Program-made: the position numbers and the translations under genes
From: Weissella confusa
Lineage (GTDB): Bacteria > Bacillota > Bacilli > Lactobacillales > Lactobacillaceae
NCBI GenBank assembly: GCA_001436895.1
Contig: JQAY01000003.1
Location: 186,001-250,000 of the forward strand
DNA: 64,000 nt
Direction of reading: 5' to 3'
Notes under the pieces: generated by a model
Database searches by the model: none
What the model was told of the DNA's origin: nothing
The model's input: the letters and a program-made list of their open reading frames with translations, nothing else
Shown: positions 27,404 through 35,231 of the stretch, piece by piece
Layout of the letters: every line of letters begins with the position of its first letter
How positions within the stretch are numbered: the first letter of the stretch is position 1

Positions 27404-28390
27404 TTACTTCACGAACTTTGCGTGATCGTAGCCCTTTGGCATCGTTAACCCTAACTTCTCAAGTTGGGCCTTGTTCACAACCAATTCACCAGTCTTTGTA
27501 AAATCAACTGGCAACGTCTTAGGGTTGGCACCCTTCAAAATCTTCGCGACCATCTTTCCAGTCATGACCCCAATGTTTTTTTGGTTGATTGACTCGGCAG
27601 CGACACCACCATCCTTAACCATCGTATCGACCGTCGGGAACACTGGCACCTTGGCAGCATCTGTGTTCTTAATCAATGTCGTCATGGCACCAGCAATTGT
27701 GTTGTCAGTTGGCACAAAGACCGCATCGACATTATGATTTTCAACCATTTGTAATGACGTTTGGTTCAAGTCATTTGATGACGCGATAGAGTACGCCTTC
27801 ACCTTTAGCCCCGCTTCTTCAGCCAATGCAATCATTTTGCGAGCTTCAGTGGTTGCTGAATCATCCGATGACGTGTAGATAACACCCAACGTCTTCATCT
27901 CTGGCAAAAACGCGGTCATCATCTTCAATTGTGCCTCGAGTGGCGCCTGATCAGAAACCCCAGTGACGTTACCCCCCGGCTTGTTATAACTCTTCACCAA
28001 CTTGGCACTCAACGGATTCGTTGATGCTGAGAAGACTACTGGCTTGTCATTAATTGTGTTCGCCAACGCAACAGCTGCTGGTGTTGCAATTCCAACTGAA
28101 ACCGCGGCACCCTCATTCTCAAACTTTGTCGACATCGTCTTCAAATTAGATTGATCACCCTGTGCATTTTGGAAATCAATTTTGACGTCCTTGCCCACTG
28201 TGTAACCACTATCTGCTAAGCCCTCTTTGATACCCTTATTAATCGCATCCAACGCCGGGTGTGACATAAATTGCAACACACCCACTGTTGGAACTTTAGA
28301 TGCTTTGTGTTCCGCGATTGATTCTTGGACCCCTGCTGCAACAAGTACTGTAGCTAGTAAGCCAACAGCAGTCAATACTTTCTTGTTCAT
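27404..28390 (-). CDS. TrpX-like ABC transporter substrate-binding protein
   Basis: This is the binding protein (COG2984, TrpX type) of a putative tryptophan importer. It has 328 residues. VGVLQFMSHPALDAINKG is the family N-terminal motif, and VVFSASTNPLSAKLV and GVIYTSSDDSA follow. The signal segment (about 5-25) lacks a lipobox Cys, so the protein is anchored by, or secreted from, a plain signal sequence. Specificity is inferred from the family and from the Trp-codon leader directly upstream (28391-28660). Confidence 0.88.
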   Translation of the reverse strand: MNKKVLTAVGLLATVLVAAGVQESIAEHKASKVPTVGVLQFMSHPALDAINKGIKEGLADSGYTVGKDVKIDFQNAQGDQSNLKTMSTKFENEGAAVSVGIATPAAVALANTINDKPVVFSASTNPLSAKLVKSYNKPGGNVTGVSDQAPLEAQLKMMTAFLPEMKTLGVIYTSSDDSATTEARKMIALAEEAGLKVKAYSIASSNDLNQTSLQMVENHNVDAVFVPTDNTIAGAMTTLIKNTDAAKVPVFPTVDTMVKDGGVAAESINQKNIGVMTGKMVAKILKGANPKTLPVDFTKTGELVVNKAQLEKLGLTMPKGYDHAKFVK

Positions 28391-28423
28391 AACCTTTACC
28401 CCGTAAATAATTGCAAAATAAAA

Positions 28424-28460
28424 ACCGCGAAAGAGTCACCTTGCGTGCCCCTTTCGCGGT
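28424..28460 (-). terminator. Second attenuator terminator before trpX-like gene
   Basis: A 10-bp stem ACCGCGAAAG / CTTTCGCGGT on the minus strand with an inner CAC/GTG extension, then TTTTTATTTT. It ends 34 bases before the trpX-like ATG. Confidence 0.85.
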
Positions 28461-28499
28461 AAAAAGAAAGGCCTGCGCGGTAACCCGTGCAGACCTTTC
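28461..28499 (-). terminator. First attenuator terminator before trpX-like gene
   Basis: GAAAGG-CTGC-CGG pairs with CCG-GCAG-CCTTTC around a GTTA loop (28466-28499), followed by five T (28461-28465). Its 3' arm can instead pair with the 5' arm of the next terminator. Confidence 0.75.
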
Positions 28500-28585
28500 G
28501 TTAACGGAAATCAGTCGGCACAGACTCAATACTTACGCTCCAAAAGAGCACGTACCGAATCTGCTTCAACCACAGTTCGGACGCG

Positions 28586-28630
28586 TTAGCTGCGCCACCA
28601 ACCATTCAATTGTACTGTCGTCTTAAACAT
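28586..28630 (-). CDS. Leader peptide with tandem Trp codons
   Basis: The 14-codon frame reads MFKTTVQLNGWWRS and stops at TAA. AGGTGG stands 8 bases before the ATG, a better ribosome site than many genes in the window have. Two consecutive TGG codons (28595-28600) sit near the end, 15 bases before the first pairing segment. Tryptophan is rare, so two in a row in so short a frame before a Trp-type transporter is unlikely by chance. It is probably a sensor, not a functional peptide. Confidence 0.75.
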   Translation of the reverse strand: MFKTTVQLNGWWRS

Positions 28631-28664
28631 AACTGTTTCCACCTAACGTTTCATCTTGAAAATT

Positions 28665-28693
28665 ATGATAACATTTTAATTTTTGTAATGCAA
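28665..28693 (-). promoter_or_regulatory. Promoter of the Trp leader
   Basis: Minus-strand -35 TTGCAT (28688-28693) and -10 TATCAT (28665-28670) have 17-base spacing. The -35 begins 2 bases after the nrdF stop codon, so the transporter operon is transcribed separately from nrd. Confidence 0.7.
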
Positions 28694-28694
28694 C

Positions 28695-29657
28695 CTAATC
28701 TAGGCCAATGTTGTAATCATCATCTTCCATCACTTCAACTTGACCCAAACGGTAACCATTTCCAACTTGTGAGAAGAAGTCGTGGTTAGAAGTTGTCGTT
28801 GAGATACCATTCATAACGATTGGGTTAACATCCTCAGCCCCATCAGGGAACAGTGGATCTTGACCAAGGTTCATCAACGCCTTATTCGCGTTGTAACGCA
28901 AGAACGTTAGTACAGATTCCGTCCAACCAACCTCATCGTATAGATGCTTCGTGTAGTTTTCTTCGTTGTTGTACAAATCCAACAACAAGTCATACATCCA
29001 CATCTTCATTTCTTCTTGCTTATCTTCAGGCAATTCATTGAAGCCTAATTGGAACTTGTAACCAATGTAAGTTCCGTGAACTGATTCATCGCGAAGAATC
29101 AACTTGATGATTTCAGCAACGTTGTTCAACTTGTTGTGGCCTAGGTACCAAAGTGGCGTGTAGAACCCTGAGTAGAACAGGAACGTTTCCAAAAATACAG
29201 ACGCCACCTTCTTTTGTAGGTCATCCCCAGTTTGATAAATCTGGTTAATTCGTTGTGCCTTGTATTGCAAAAATTCGTTGGTATTTGTCCAATCGAAAAT
29301 TTCTTCAATTTCTGCTGGCGTGTTCAACGTTTCGAAAATTGATGAGTATGACTTCGCGTGAACAGATTCCATGAACTCGATATTGTTCAATACGGATTCT
29401 TCGTGTTGCGTACGAACAGACTTCTTCAATGATGCCATACCATCTTGTGATTGCAGCGTATCCAGCAAGGTCAAGCCACCAAATACGTGTCCGACCAAGT
29501 AGTGTTCGTTTTCAGCCATTTTACGCCAGTCATCCAAGTCATTTGACAATGGAATACGTGTGTCTAGCCAAAATTGTTCGGTCAACTTTTCCCAAGTTGC
29601 CTTGTCGATTGCGTCCTCAACATTATTCCAGTTGATTGCAACATATCCTTCAGTCAT
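28695..29657 (-). CDS. nrdF: Class Ib ribonucleotide reductase small subunit NrdF
   Basis: NrdF holds the Mn/Fe-tyrosyl radical cofactor that starts nucleotide reduction by NrdE. The 320 residues include AINWN near the N-terminus, Glu and His ligands in MESVHAKSYSSIFETL, and a second set in IKLILRDESVHGTYIGYK. It is separated from nrdE by 119 bases with its own extended -10 promoter. NrdI, needed for the Mn cofactor, is encoded at 32547-32996. Confidence 0.97.
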   Translation of the reverse strand: MTEGYVAINWNNVEDAIDKATWEKLTEQFWLDTRIPLSNDLDDWRKMAENEHYLVGHVFGGLTLLDTLQSQDGMASLKKSVRTQHEESVLNNIEFMESVHAKSYSSIFETLNTPAEIEEIFDWTNTNEFLQYKAQRINQIYQTGDDLQKKVASVFLETFLFYSGFYTPLWYLGHNKLNNVAEIIKLILRDESVHGTYIGYKFQLGFNELPEDKQEEMKMWMYDLLLDLYNNEENYTKHLYDEVGWTESVLTFLRYNANKALMNLGQDPLFPDGAEDVNPIVMNGISTTTSNHDFFSQVGNGYRLGQVEVMEDDDYNIGLD

Positions 29658-29686
29658 TCGCGGTTCTCCCCTTCATACGAAAACGG

Positions 29687-29719
29687 CCAGGAATTTATTC
29701 ACTCACTGACCGTTTTCCG
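29687..29719 (-). terminator. Hairpin between nrdE and nrdF
   Basis: AAAACGG-CAG pairs with CTG-CCGTTTT across an AT-rich loop; on the minus strand it ends in CCGTTTTCG. It could attenuate read-through from nrdE. Confidence 0.5.
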
Positions 29720-29733
29720 AGCTACTGGTGTTG

Positions 29734-29742
29734 ATTATACCA
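29734..29742 (-). promoter_or_regulatory. Extended -10 promoter before nrdF
   Basis: Minus strand TGGTATAAT (29734-29742) is a consensus extended -10. The -35 region is poor (TCACAT). It would give nrdF expression independent of nrdE. Confidence 0.5.
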
Positions 29743-29776
29743 GCTCTACATTTTTAATGTGACCAATTCCAATTAA

Positions 29777-31948
29777 TCAGATTGAGCAGCTTTCACACTC
29801 GTTCACGCCAAACTCTTCCATATCATCGGTGTAAGTTCGAACGTAGTAAATCGACTTGATTCCCTTGTGATAAGCATACATACGTAAGATGTTTAAATCA
29901 CGAGTCGTCATCTTGTCAGTACGACCATTCTTCCACTCATACAAACCAGCCGGAATCGTTGAACGCATAAACAGCGTCAATGCCATTCCTTGGTCGATGT
30001 GTTGTTGTGCCGTCGCATAGACATCAATCACCTTACGCATATCCAAGTTATAAGCTGACTCGTAGTACGGCAATGTATCCGTCCCCAAGTAAGGTGCTGG
30101 GTAGTAAATTTTACCAATCTTCTTTTCTTGACGTTCCTCAATCTTGTTAATGATTGGGTGCAAAGATGCCGTTGAATCATTGACGTATGAGATTGATCCC
30201 GTTGGCGCAATCGCCATGCGATAAGCATTGTACAAACCGTGCTTTTGGATTGATTCCTTGAGCATTGCCCAGTCGTGCTTGGTTGGGAAATGGTGCTTCT
30301 CAAAAATCGCCTTAACCTTATCAGTCTTTGGCGACCAATCAGCCATCAAATACTTATTAAAGTATGAACCATCGGCATAAGCTGACTTCTCAAACTCAAA
30401 GAATGATTCACCACGTTCTTTAGCAATCTTGTTTGAAGCTAGCAATGTGTAATAATTCAACATCAAGAAGTAGGCGTTGGTGAAGTCAATCGCCTCTTCA
30501 TCCCCATAGTACATATGGTTCTTAGCGAAGAATGCGTGCAACCCCATTGCGCCCAAACCAACCGCGTGTAATTCGCGATTACCATTTTGCACTGAAGGCA
30601 CAATATCCAAGTTTGAGTTGTCAGAAACGAACGTCAAAGCACGGACCATCGTGTCCACTGAACGTTCAAAATCAGTCGTTTCCATCATATTTACGATGTT
30701 AGTTGACCCCAAGTTACATGAAACATCTGACCCCATCTTGTAGTATTGTTGATCATTACCAATTTCAGAAGCTTTTTGCACTTGCAAAATTTCTGAGCAA
30801 AGATTTGATGACACAACCTTACCGTGAATTGGATTAGCTGCATTCACTGTATCGATGTTAATCACATATGGATAACCTGATTCTTGTTGCATCTTTGAAA
30901 TTTCGTTTTCCAAGTCACGCGCACGAATCTTAGTCTTCTTAATGCGTGGGTTACGAACCATGTTGTCGTACTCAGCCGTGATATCCACGTAATTAAACGG
31001 CTCACCATATTCACGTTCAACATCATAAGGTGAGAACAAGAACATATCAGCATTTGAACGAATCAAGTCGTAGAACTTATCTGGTACCGTTACACCAAGT
31101 GACAACGTCTTCACACGAACCTTTTCATCCGCGTTTTCCTTCTTAGTTGCCAAAAAGCCCATAATGTCTGGGTGGAATACTGACAAATAAGCCACACCAG
31201 CCCCATTTCGCTGTCCCATTTGGTTCGAGTATGAGAATGAATCTTCCAACAACTTCATCACTGGCACAACACCTGAAGCAGCATTCGCAATACCCTTGAT
31301 TGGTGCACCTGCTTCACGCAAGTTTGAGAGGTTAATACCAACCCCACCGCCAATCTTTGACAACTGCAATGCTGAGTTAATCACACGACCAATCGCATTC
31401 ATATCATCAGTTGTTTGCAAAATAAAACATGACACCAACTCACCGCGTCGTGAACGGCCGGCGTTCAAAAACGATGGTGTGGCCGGCTGATAACGTTGGT
31501 GAATCATTTCATCAGCCAAGTTCATGGCTAATTCTTCATTACCGGCGCCATAGAACAACGCGTTCATGGCAACACGATCAATATAGTTTTCGACATAAAA
31601 ATCCCCGTCGTTGGTCTTAACAGCATATTGCGCATAAAACTTGTACGCAGCCATGAAAGACTTAAATTGGAAATCTTGACTCTTTAGATAGTCATACAAA
31701 CGTTCAATGAACGCAAATGAATAACTGTCCAACATCTTTTGATCCACAAAATCATGTTCAATTAGGTAATCGAAGCGATCACGAAGAGAATCAAATTGGA
31801 GTGTGTTTGGTCGAACATTTTCTGCCAAGAAAGCTTCCAAAGCTTCCTTGTCTTTTCCCAATTGAATACTGTTATCCTTGGGAATATTTAATTCATTATT
31901 TAAATCAAAGTAGGTGACCTTATCTAGGTCCAAAGTAGCAAGTGACAT
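29777..31948 (-). CDS. nrdE: Class Ib ribonucleotide reductase large subunit NrdE
   Basis: NrdE is the catalytic subunit that reduces ribonucleoside diphosphates. The 723 residues contain PSFLNAGRSRRGELVSCF with an active-site Cys, NLCSEI with the thiyl-radical Cys, and LGAMGLHAFFAKN. The tail ECESCSI provides the redox pair reduced by NrdH. The usual class Ib shortened N-terminus lacks the ATP cone. It follows nrdH by 92 bases containing a possible hairpin. Confidence 0.97.
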   Translation of the reverse strand: MSLATLDLDKVTYFDLNNELNIPKDNSIQLGKDKEALEAFLAENVRPNTLQFDSLRDRFDYLIEHDFVDQKMLDSYSFAFIERLYDYLKSQDFQFKSFMAAYKFYAQYAVKTNDGDFYVENYIDRVAMNALFYGAGNEELAMNLADEMIHQRYQPATPSFLNAGRSRRGELVSCFILQTTDDMNAIGRVINSALQLSKIGGGVGINLSNLREAGAPIKGIANAASGVVPVMKLLEDSFSYSNQMGQRNGAGVAYLSVFHPDIMGFLATKKENADEKVRVKTLSLGVTVPDKFYDLIRSNADMFLFSPYDVEREYGEPFNYVDITAEYDNMVRNPRIKKTKIRARDLENEISKMQQESGYPYVINIDTVNAANPIHGKVVSSNLCSEILQVQKASEIGNDQQYYKMGSDVSCNLGSTNIVNMMETTDFERSVDTMVRALTFVSDNSNLDIVPSVQNGNRELHAVGLGAMGLHAFFAKNHMYYGDEEAIDFTNAYFLMLNYYTLLASNKIAKERGESFFEFEKSAYADGSYFNKYLMADWSPKTDKVKAIFEKHHFPTKHDWAMLKESIQKHGLYNAYRMAIAPTGSISYVNDSTASLHPIINKIEERQEKKIGKIYYPAPYLGTDTLPYYESAYNLDMRKVIDVYATAQQHIDQGMALTLFMRSTIPAGLYEWKNGRTDKMTTRDLNILRMYAYHKGIKSIYYVRTYTDDMEEFGVNECESCSI

Positions 31949-31959
31949 ATCTTTTCCCC

Positions 31960-32016
31960 CGTGTTACCTAACGTAAAGCGGAACCCCCATGGCTGCACCG
32001 ACGTTTAGGTAGTCTT
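31960..32016 (-). other. Hairpin between nrdH and nrdE
   Basis: ACCTAAACGT (near 32003-32012) can pair with ACGTTAGGT (near 31965-31973) on the minus strand around a long loop. There is no T run, so it is more likely an mRNA structure than a terminator. Confidence 0.35.
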
Positions 32017-32040
32017 GCCAACAACTAGTTGTTCGTCTTG

Positions 32041-32277
32041 TTACATTGCCTTGGCAAGTTGTGCCAACAAGTCAGGTCGGAAGCCCTTGATTGGCTCAGC
32101 GTCGTTTGTAAATACAACAGGCACAGCTTGGTAACCTTGGTCCTTCAAGAAAGTCAATGCTGCCTCATCTTCTTCAACATTCTTTTCAACGTAGCTGACA
32201 CCATATTGTGCCAACGTCTTCTTCGTCATCATGCATTGCACGCAGTTGTTCTTCGTATATACCGTAACATTTTGCAT
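32041..32277 (-). CDS. nrdH: Glutaredoxin-like NrdH
   Basis: NrdH is the dedicated electron donor for class Ib ribonucleotide reductase. The 78 residues show VTVYTKNNCVQCMMTK with the CVQC redox pair and QAVPVVF with the cis-Pro; the WSGFRP-type motif appears as IKGFRPDLL. I choose the ATG at 32277, which has AAGGTG 6 bases upstream. The in-frame GTG 9 bases earlier is part of that site. Confidence 0.95.
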   Translation of the reverse strand: MQNVTVYTKNNCVQCMMTKKTLAQYGVSYVEKNVEEDEAALTFLKDQGYQAVPVVFTNDAEPIKGFRPDLLAQLAKAM

Positions 32278-32336
32278 ATTATTCACCTTTATCTTTCGGT
32301 TTTATATTTTCTGACATTTGCTAATATCTGCCTCTG

Positions 32337-32365
32337 AGTATAGTCAGGTACATAACAGAATGCAA
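32337..32365 (-). promoter_or_regulatory. nrdHE promoter
   Basis: Minus-strand -35 TTGCAT (32360-32365) and -10 TATACT (32337-32342) with exact 17-base spacing, 60 bases before nrdH. I could not find a clear NrdR box pair. Confidence 0.75.
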
Positions 32366-32546
32366 GGCGTAACTTTTGAAGAAAAAAAGGCTTGACAGCG
32401 CTATTTACCGCCATATCAGTCTTCCCAATAGTTTATTACAAAATCATTAAATATAACTTTCCGTTATGTACAAAAAGGGTGTGTTTTTTGTGATTGTGCT
32501 AGTGTATAGTGGAATAAATGGTAAAGAAACATATGAGGAAAACATC

Positions 32547-32996
32547 ATGAAAGTTCGTCTTTTGTATATATCAATTTCCGGAAATACGCGGTCCTTCGTT
32601 AAAAACCTGGTGACTTTCGCTCACGAACAAGGTGACGTTGCCTTTGAACCCGTAGAAATCTCGGATGCGAGTGCTGATACCGATGAGGTCGCACCCTACT
32701 TTGCTTTAGTCCCAACTTATTTAGACGGTGGCAATGGTATCGATAACGGCGTGCATGAAATTATGACTAATGCACTCTACGATCAGATAGCTGCTGCTGA
32801 TAACGCAAAACAATTATTGGGCATTATTGGGTCTGGTAATAAGAATTTCAATGCGCAGTATATTCTGACAGCGCGACGTTACGCTCAGGCCTTCGATGCA
32901 CCTGTCATTGCTAACTACGAGCTACGTGGCACAACACGCGATGTAGAACGCGTCTACAAGGCCATGCGCCAACGTCTAGTTGAGGCTGGGTACTAA
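32547..32996 (+). CDS. nrdI: Flavodoxin-like NrdI
   Basis: NrdI is the flavoprotein that makes the oxidant for assembling the manganese cofactor of NrdF. The 149 residues start MKVRLLYISISGNTRSFV, the FMN phosphate loop. VPTYLDGGNG and GSGNKNFNAQY complete the flavin site. I take the ATG at 32547 with GAGGAAAAC upstream; the frame is open before it, but that part has no family similarity. Unusually it is divergent from nrdHEF rather than within it. Confidence 0.95.
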   Translation: MKVRLLYISISGNTRSFVKNLVTFAHEQGDVAFEPVEISDASADTDEVAPYFALVPTYLDGGNGIDNGVHEIMTNALYDQIAAADNAKQLLGIIGSGNKNFNAQYILTARRYAQAFDAPVIANYELRGTTRDVERVYKAMRQRLVEAGY

Positions 32997-33045
32997 GCAA
33001 GCGTATAATAGTTGTCATGCGATTTAACCATGAAAGGAGCGTCAA

Positions 33046-33696
33046 ATGGCAACTGCAAAAACAAAAAAAGTCGCTCTAACTCGTGAGCGACGACAAGAAA
33101 CATGGCATAACTTAACGCCCGAACAGCAGGCTGTCTTGAAACAACACATTCGCTATCAACACACTTCATTGTTTGTTGACCAGAATTTGGTTGGCCATGG
33201 TAAAAATTGGGAATTCGTTGCCTACAACTATAATGACAATTACGATAGCAATTCTGGACCACAGCTGTATTGTGACTGTGGTCGCCGCTTGAAGCATCAA
33301 TATGTGTTGCAAAACGAAGATGGTAAGCTCATCAAGCTTGGCATCACTCACTTTGCTGACCACATTGGTATTCCAGAAGCTGTTATGCGTCAATTGCAGA
33401 CCCAAATTCACCACTTGGACTTTGGTCTCGATGAACTATTGCAACGTATTCGTCGTCACGCTGGCCTCAATTCAGAGATGCGCGCCTGGTTTATTGATAA
33501 CCACACCGCATATCCTGATTTCCCGATTGACGCAGTTGATTTTGTTTCCAACGAATTACCCTTGGAAAAGGATGTACAGGCTGAGATTGTCCGTCAGTAC
33601 AAAAAAGCAACTTACGTACCAAAAGAACGCCAACCACGACGCAAGAAGCCGAAGTTGAATAAAGCTGCTTGGCAAGAGTTATTCCGTGACATCTAA
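33046..33696 (+). CDS. Uncharacterised protein with putative zinc motif
   Basis: I do not recognise this 216-residue protein. The basic start (ATAKTKKVALTRERRQ) and basic tail (RQPRRKKPKLNK) suggest nucleic-acid contact. The centre has YCDCGRRLKHQYVL and ITHFADHIG, a possible Cys-X-Cys / His / His metal site. The middle is otherwise alpha-helical. It has a good ribosome site (AAAGGAG) and is followed at 19 bases by another small gene, probably as an operon. Confidence 0.6.
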   Translation: MATAKTKKVALTRERRQETWHNLTPEQQAVLKQHIRYQHTSLFVDQNLVGHGKNWEFVAYNYNDNYDSNSGPQLYCDCGRRLKHQYVLQNEDGKLIKLGITHFADHIGIPEAVMRQLQTQIHHLDFGLDELLQRIRRHAGLNSEMRAWFIDNHTAYPDFPIDAVDFVSNELPLEKDVQAEIVRQYKKATYVPKERQPRRKKPKLNKAAWQELFRDI

Positions 33697-33715
33697 TCAT
33701 AGAACGGAGCATATC

Positions 33716-33976
33716 ATGGAACGTTTACTTATTCTTGCAAACGACGATCAAGGTGAAGGCATTTTAATTGACGATGACCGACACTTAGTCTCACAAATAT
33801 TAGTGCCTAATCGTTTTGATTTTAGTCACCTAACAGACATCACCACAGTTGCAACGCCAAACGATGTCTACTCAACACAAATGCAGCTTCTCGCAAACGA
33901 CAAGTACTGGATGTGGCCTATTAAAGGTTCCGTACTAACGTTCCCCGAAGCAGCTAAAAATCACAAAGCAGAGTAA
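33716..33976 (+). CDS. Small uncharacterised protein
   Basis: An 86-residue protein of unknown function starting MERLLILANDDQGEG at the ATG 33716, with GGAG 6 bases upstream. No signal peptide, membrane segment or known motif is visible. It follows the putative zinc protein and precedes a strong terminator. Confidence 0.6.
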   Translation: MERLLILANDDQGEGILIDDDRHLVSQILVPNRFDFSHLTDITTVATPNDVYSTQMQLLANDKYWMWPIKGSVLTFPEAAKNHKAE

Positions 33977-33981
33977 ACAAA

Positions 33982-34018
33982 TAACCGCCACGCTTCAAAC
34001 TAGAAGCGTGGCGGTTTT
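33982..34018. terminator. Bidirectional terminator
   Basis: ACCGCCACGCTTC (33984-33996) pairs perfectly with GAAGCGTGGCGGT (34003-34015), followed by TTTT. It serves the plus-strand small gene and probably also the minus-strand LysM gene that ends at 34055. Confidence 0.9.
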
Positions 34019-34054
34019 GTGTTATCGATTTATTTAATTACTTAAAGCAGTATC

Positions 34055-34720
34055 TTACCACCAACCGTTAGCAGCACGGAAGGCAATTGCTGAATCAACT
34101 GAACCGTAACGTGACGTTGCGTAGTTCAACATACCTGCAGTTTGGTCAGAAACGCTACCCGTTCCCCATGATTGGTTCGTTTGACCCAATCCCTTGTATT
34201 GACCGTTTGATGCGTCTGGGTTTCCACCTGATTCAGGCATAACAATAGCCGTCCACAAAGCGTCAGTTCCACCAGCGGCGATAAATTGATCGTAAGTAGA
34301 ACCTGAAGCGGCTGCAGTCGTCGTAGTCGTTGCAACAGGTGCCGTGTATGATACTTCTTGGGCAACTGGTGCTTGTGATTGTGCTGAGTAGTCAACCGTC
34401 GTCACAGGTGCCGTGTATGATACTTGTTGCGTAACAGGTGCTTGTGATGCAACAACAGCAGCAACATCAGCTTGCGTTGCGTCGTATGAAGCGTTTGAAG
34501 CAACGCCATCGATTTCAACTTGTTGACCAACGAAGATTACGTTAGCGTCAGCAATGTTGTTGTTGGCAACCAAAGTGTCAACAGTCGTGTTGTGGTTAGC
34601 TGCAATTTGTGACAACGTGTCACCTGATTGTACTGTGTACGTATCTGCAGATGCGTTTTCGGCCATAGCGAACGTAGCCAAGCCAGCAACAGTCAATGCA
34701 GTAATCATCTTCTTATTCAT
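34055..34720 (-). CDS. Secreted LysM protein with Apf-like C-terminal domain
   Basis: A 221-residue exported cell-wall protein. A signal peptide (1-25, cleavage near ASA) is followed by one LysM domain (about 27-71: TYTVQSGDTLSQIAANHNTT then NVIFVGQQVEI). A Thr/Ala/Gln linker has two copies of a Q-APV-Q-VSYTAPV repeat. The last 80 residues read ALWTAIVMPESGGNPDASNG and GLGQTNQSWG, like the transglycosylase-like end of aggregation-promoting factors, finishing in RAANGWW. It probably binds and remodels peptidoglycan. A strong AGAAGGAGAG ribosome site suggests high expression. Confidence 0.9.
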   Translation of the reverse strand: MNKKMITALTVAGLATFAMAENASADTYTVQSGDTLSQIAANHNTTVDTLVANNNIADANVIFVGQQVEIDGVASNASYDATQADVAAVVASQAPVTQQVSYTAPVTTVDYSAQSQAPVAQEVSYTAPVATTTTTAAASGSTYDQFIAAGGTDALWTAIVMPESGGNPDASNGQYKGLGQTNQSWGTGSVSDQTAGMLNYATSRYGSVDSAIAFRAANGWW

Positions 34721-35170
34721 GGGGAAAAACTCTCCTTCTAATTAACTCTATCTTTTCAATTACTAACAGGTACACGCCATTAGGATCATCGCTAATGTGT
34801 GACACCTGCATCTCTTAACAACATGTATTAGTTTATCAATCAGAACAGTCGTTTTGTTACAAAATAAAGTCATTACGTAACGCCGTAATTGCCTAATCCG
34901 GCTTTTCGTGTAACGTTTACGTAACATTACTAAAAATAAGTGTTCAAACGTCGATTAGAATAGTGTTTTAAAAAACATCATTAACCAGTTAACAATCGCC
35001 ACATTCCGGGCTTTTTCGGGACTAATTACGCAAAATTAGGTTTAAATTTAGTTTATTCGCCCCTTTTATGTCACGTTTGTTACAATATAAAAGTAACGAT
35101 TCAATTTTTCATTAACTTTTAAAAAGAAGACAATTGCCAGAAAAGCCCTAAACTAAAGGATTCCTTAACA
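34721..35170 (-). promoter_or_regulatory. Long upstream region of the LysM gene with TTACGTAA-type repeats
   Basis: About 450 bases without a convincing gene. On the minus strand TGTTACGTAAACGTTAC (34910-34926) fits the WalR box TGTWAH-N5-TGTWAH at 11 of 12 positions. A second TTACGTAA copy lies near 34873-34880 and another TGTAAC half-site near 34855-34860. WalRK controls wall hydrolases in Firmicutes. I could not settle a -35/-10 pair. Confidence 0.35.
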
Positions 35171-35180
35171 TTTCATGCAT

Positions 35181-35219
35181 AAAAAAGAGCATTCCAACTG
35201 ATGCTGGAATGCTCTTTTC
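35181..35219. terminator. Bidirectional terminator
   Basis: AAAAGAGCATTCCA (35183-35196) pairs with TGGAATGCTCTTTT (35205-35218) around an 8-base loop. On the minus strand it ends the DUF1831-like gene. Confidence 0.9.
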
Positions 35220-35231
35220 TGTTTATTGATA

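Larger units (their letters stand above)
28391..28658 (-). promoter_or_regulatory. Putative tryptophan attenuator leader of trpXYZ-like operon
   Basis: This transcribed leader of about 268 bases contains a 14-codon peptide with tandem Trp codons, a chain of alternative pairings and two terminators. Segments on the minus strand: A CCGAAC (28575-28580), B TTCGGTAC (28552-28559), C GTCTGTGCCGA (28515-28525), D GCACGGGT (28483-28490), E CCTTTC (28466-28471), F GAAAGG (28450-28455), G CTTTCGCGGT (28424-28433). A:B, C:D and E:F exclude B:C, D:E and F:G. D:E and F:G are the two terminators. A ribosome stalled at Trp codons would leave A free and favour read-through; one at the stop would cover A. 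The pairings were read by eye. Confidence 0.75.

Noticed and set aside
28296-28529. A 77-codon frame within the Trp leader
   Set aside because: It crosses both terminators and runs out of frame into trpX; its start has no ribosome site, unlike the 14-codon leader peptide.
28424-28600. T-box or tRNA-like element in the Trp leader (GGGTTACCGCG resembles part of the T-box)
   Set aside because: The GGTGGNACC core that binds the tRNA acceptor end is missing, there is no stem I with AG bulge, and no tRNA T-arm is found.
32278-32546. NrdR box pair before nrdH/nrdI
   Set aside because: I looked for the ACACTATAT-type boxes and found only loose partial matches (CACTATACAC near 32510).
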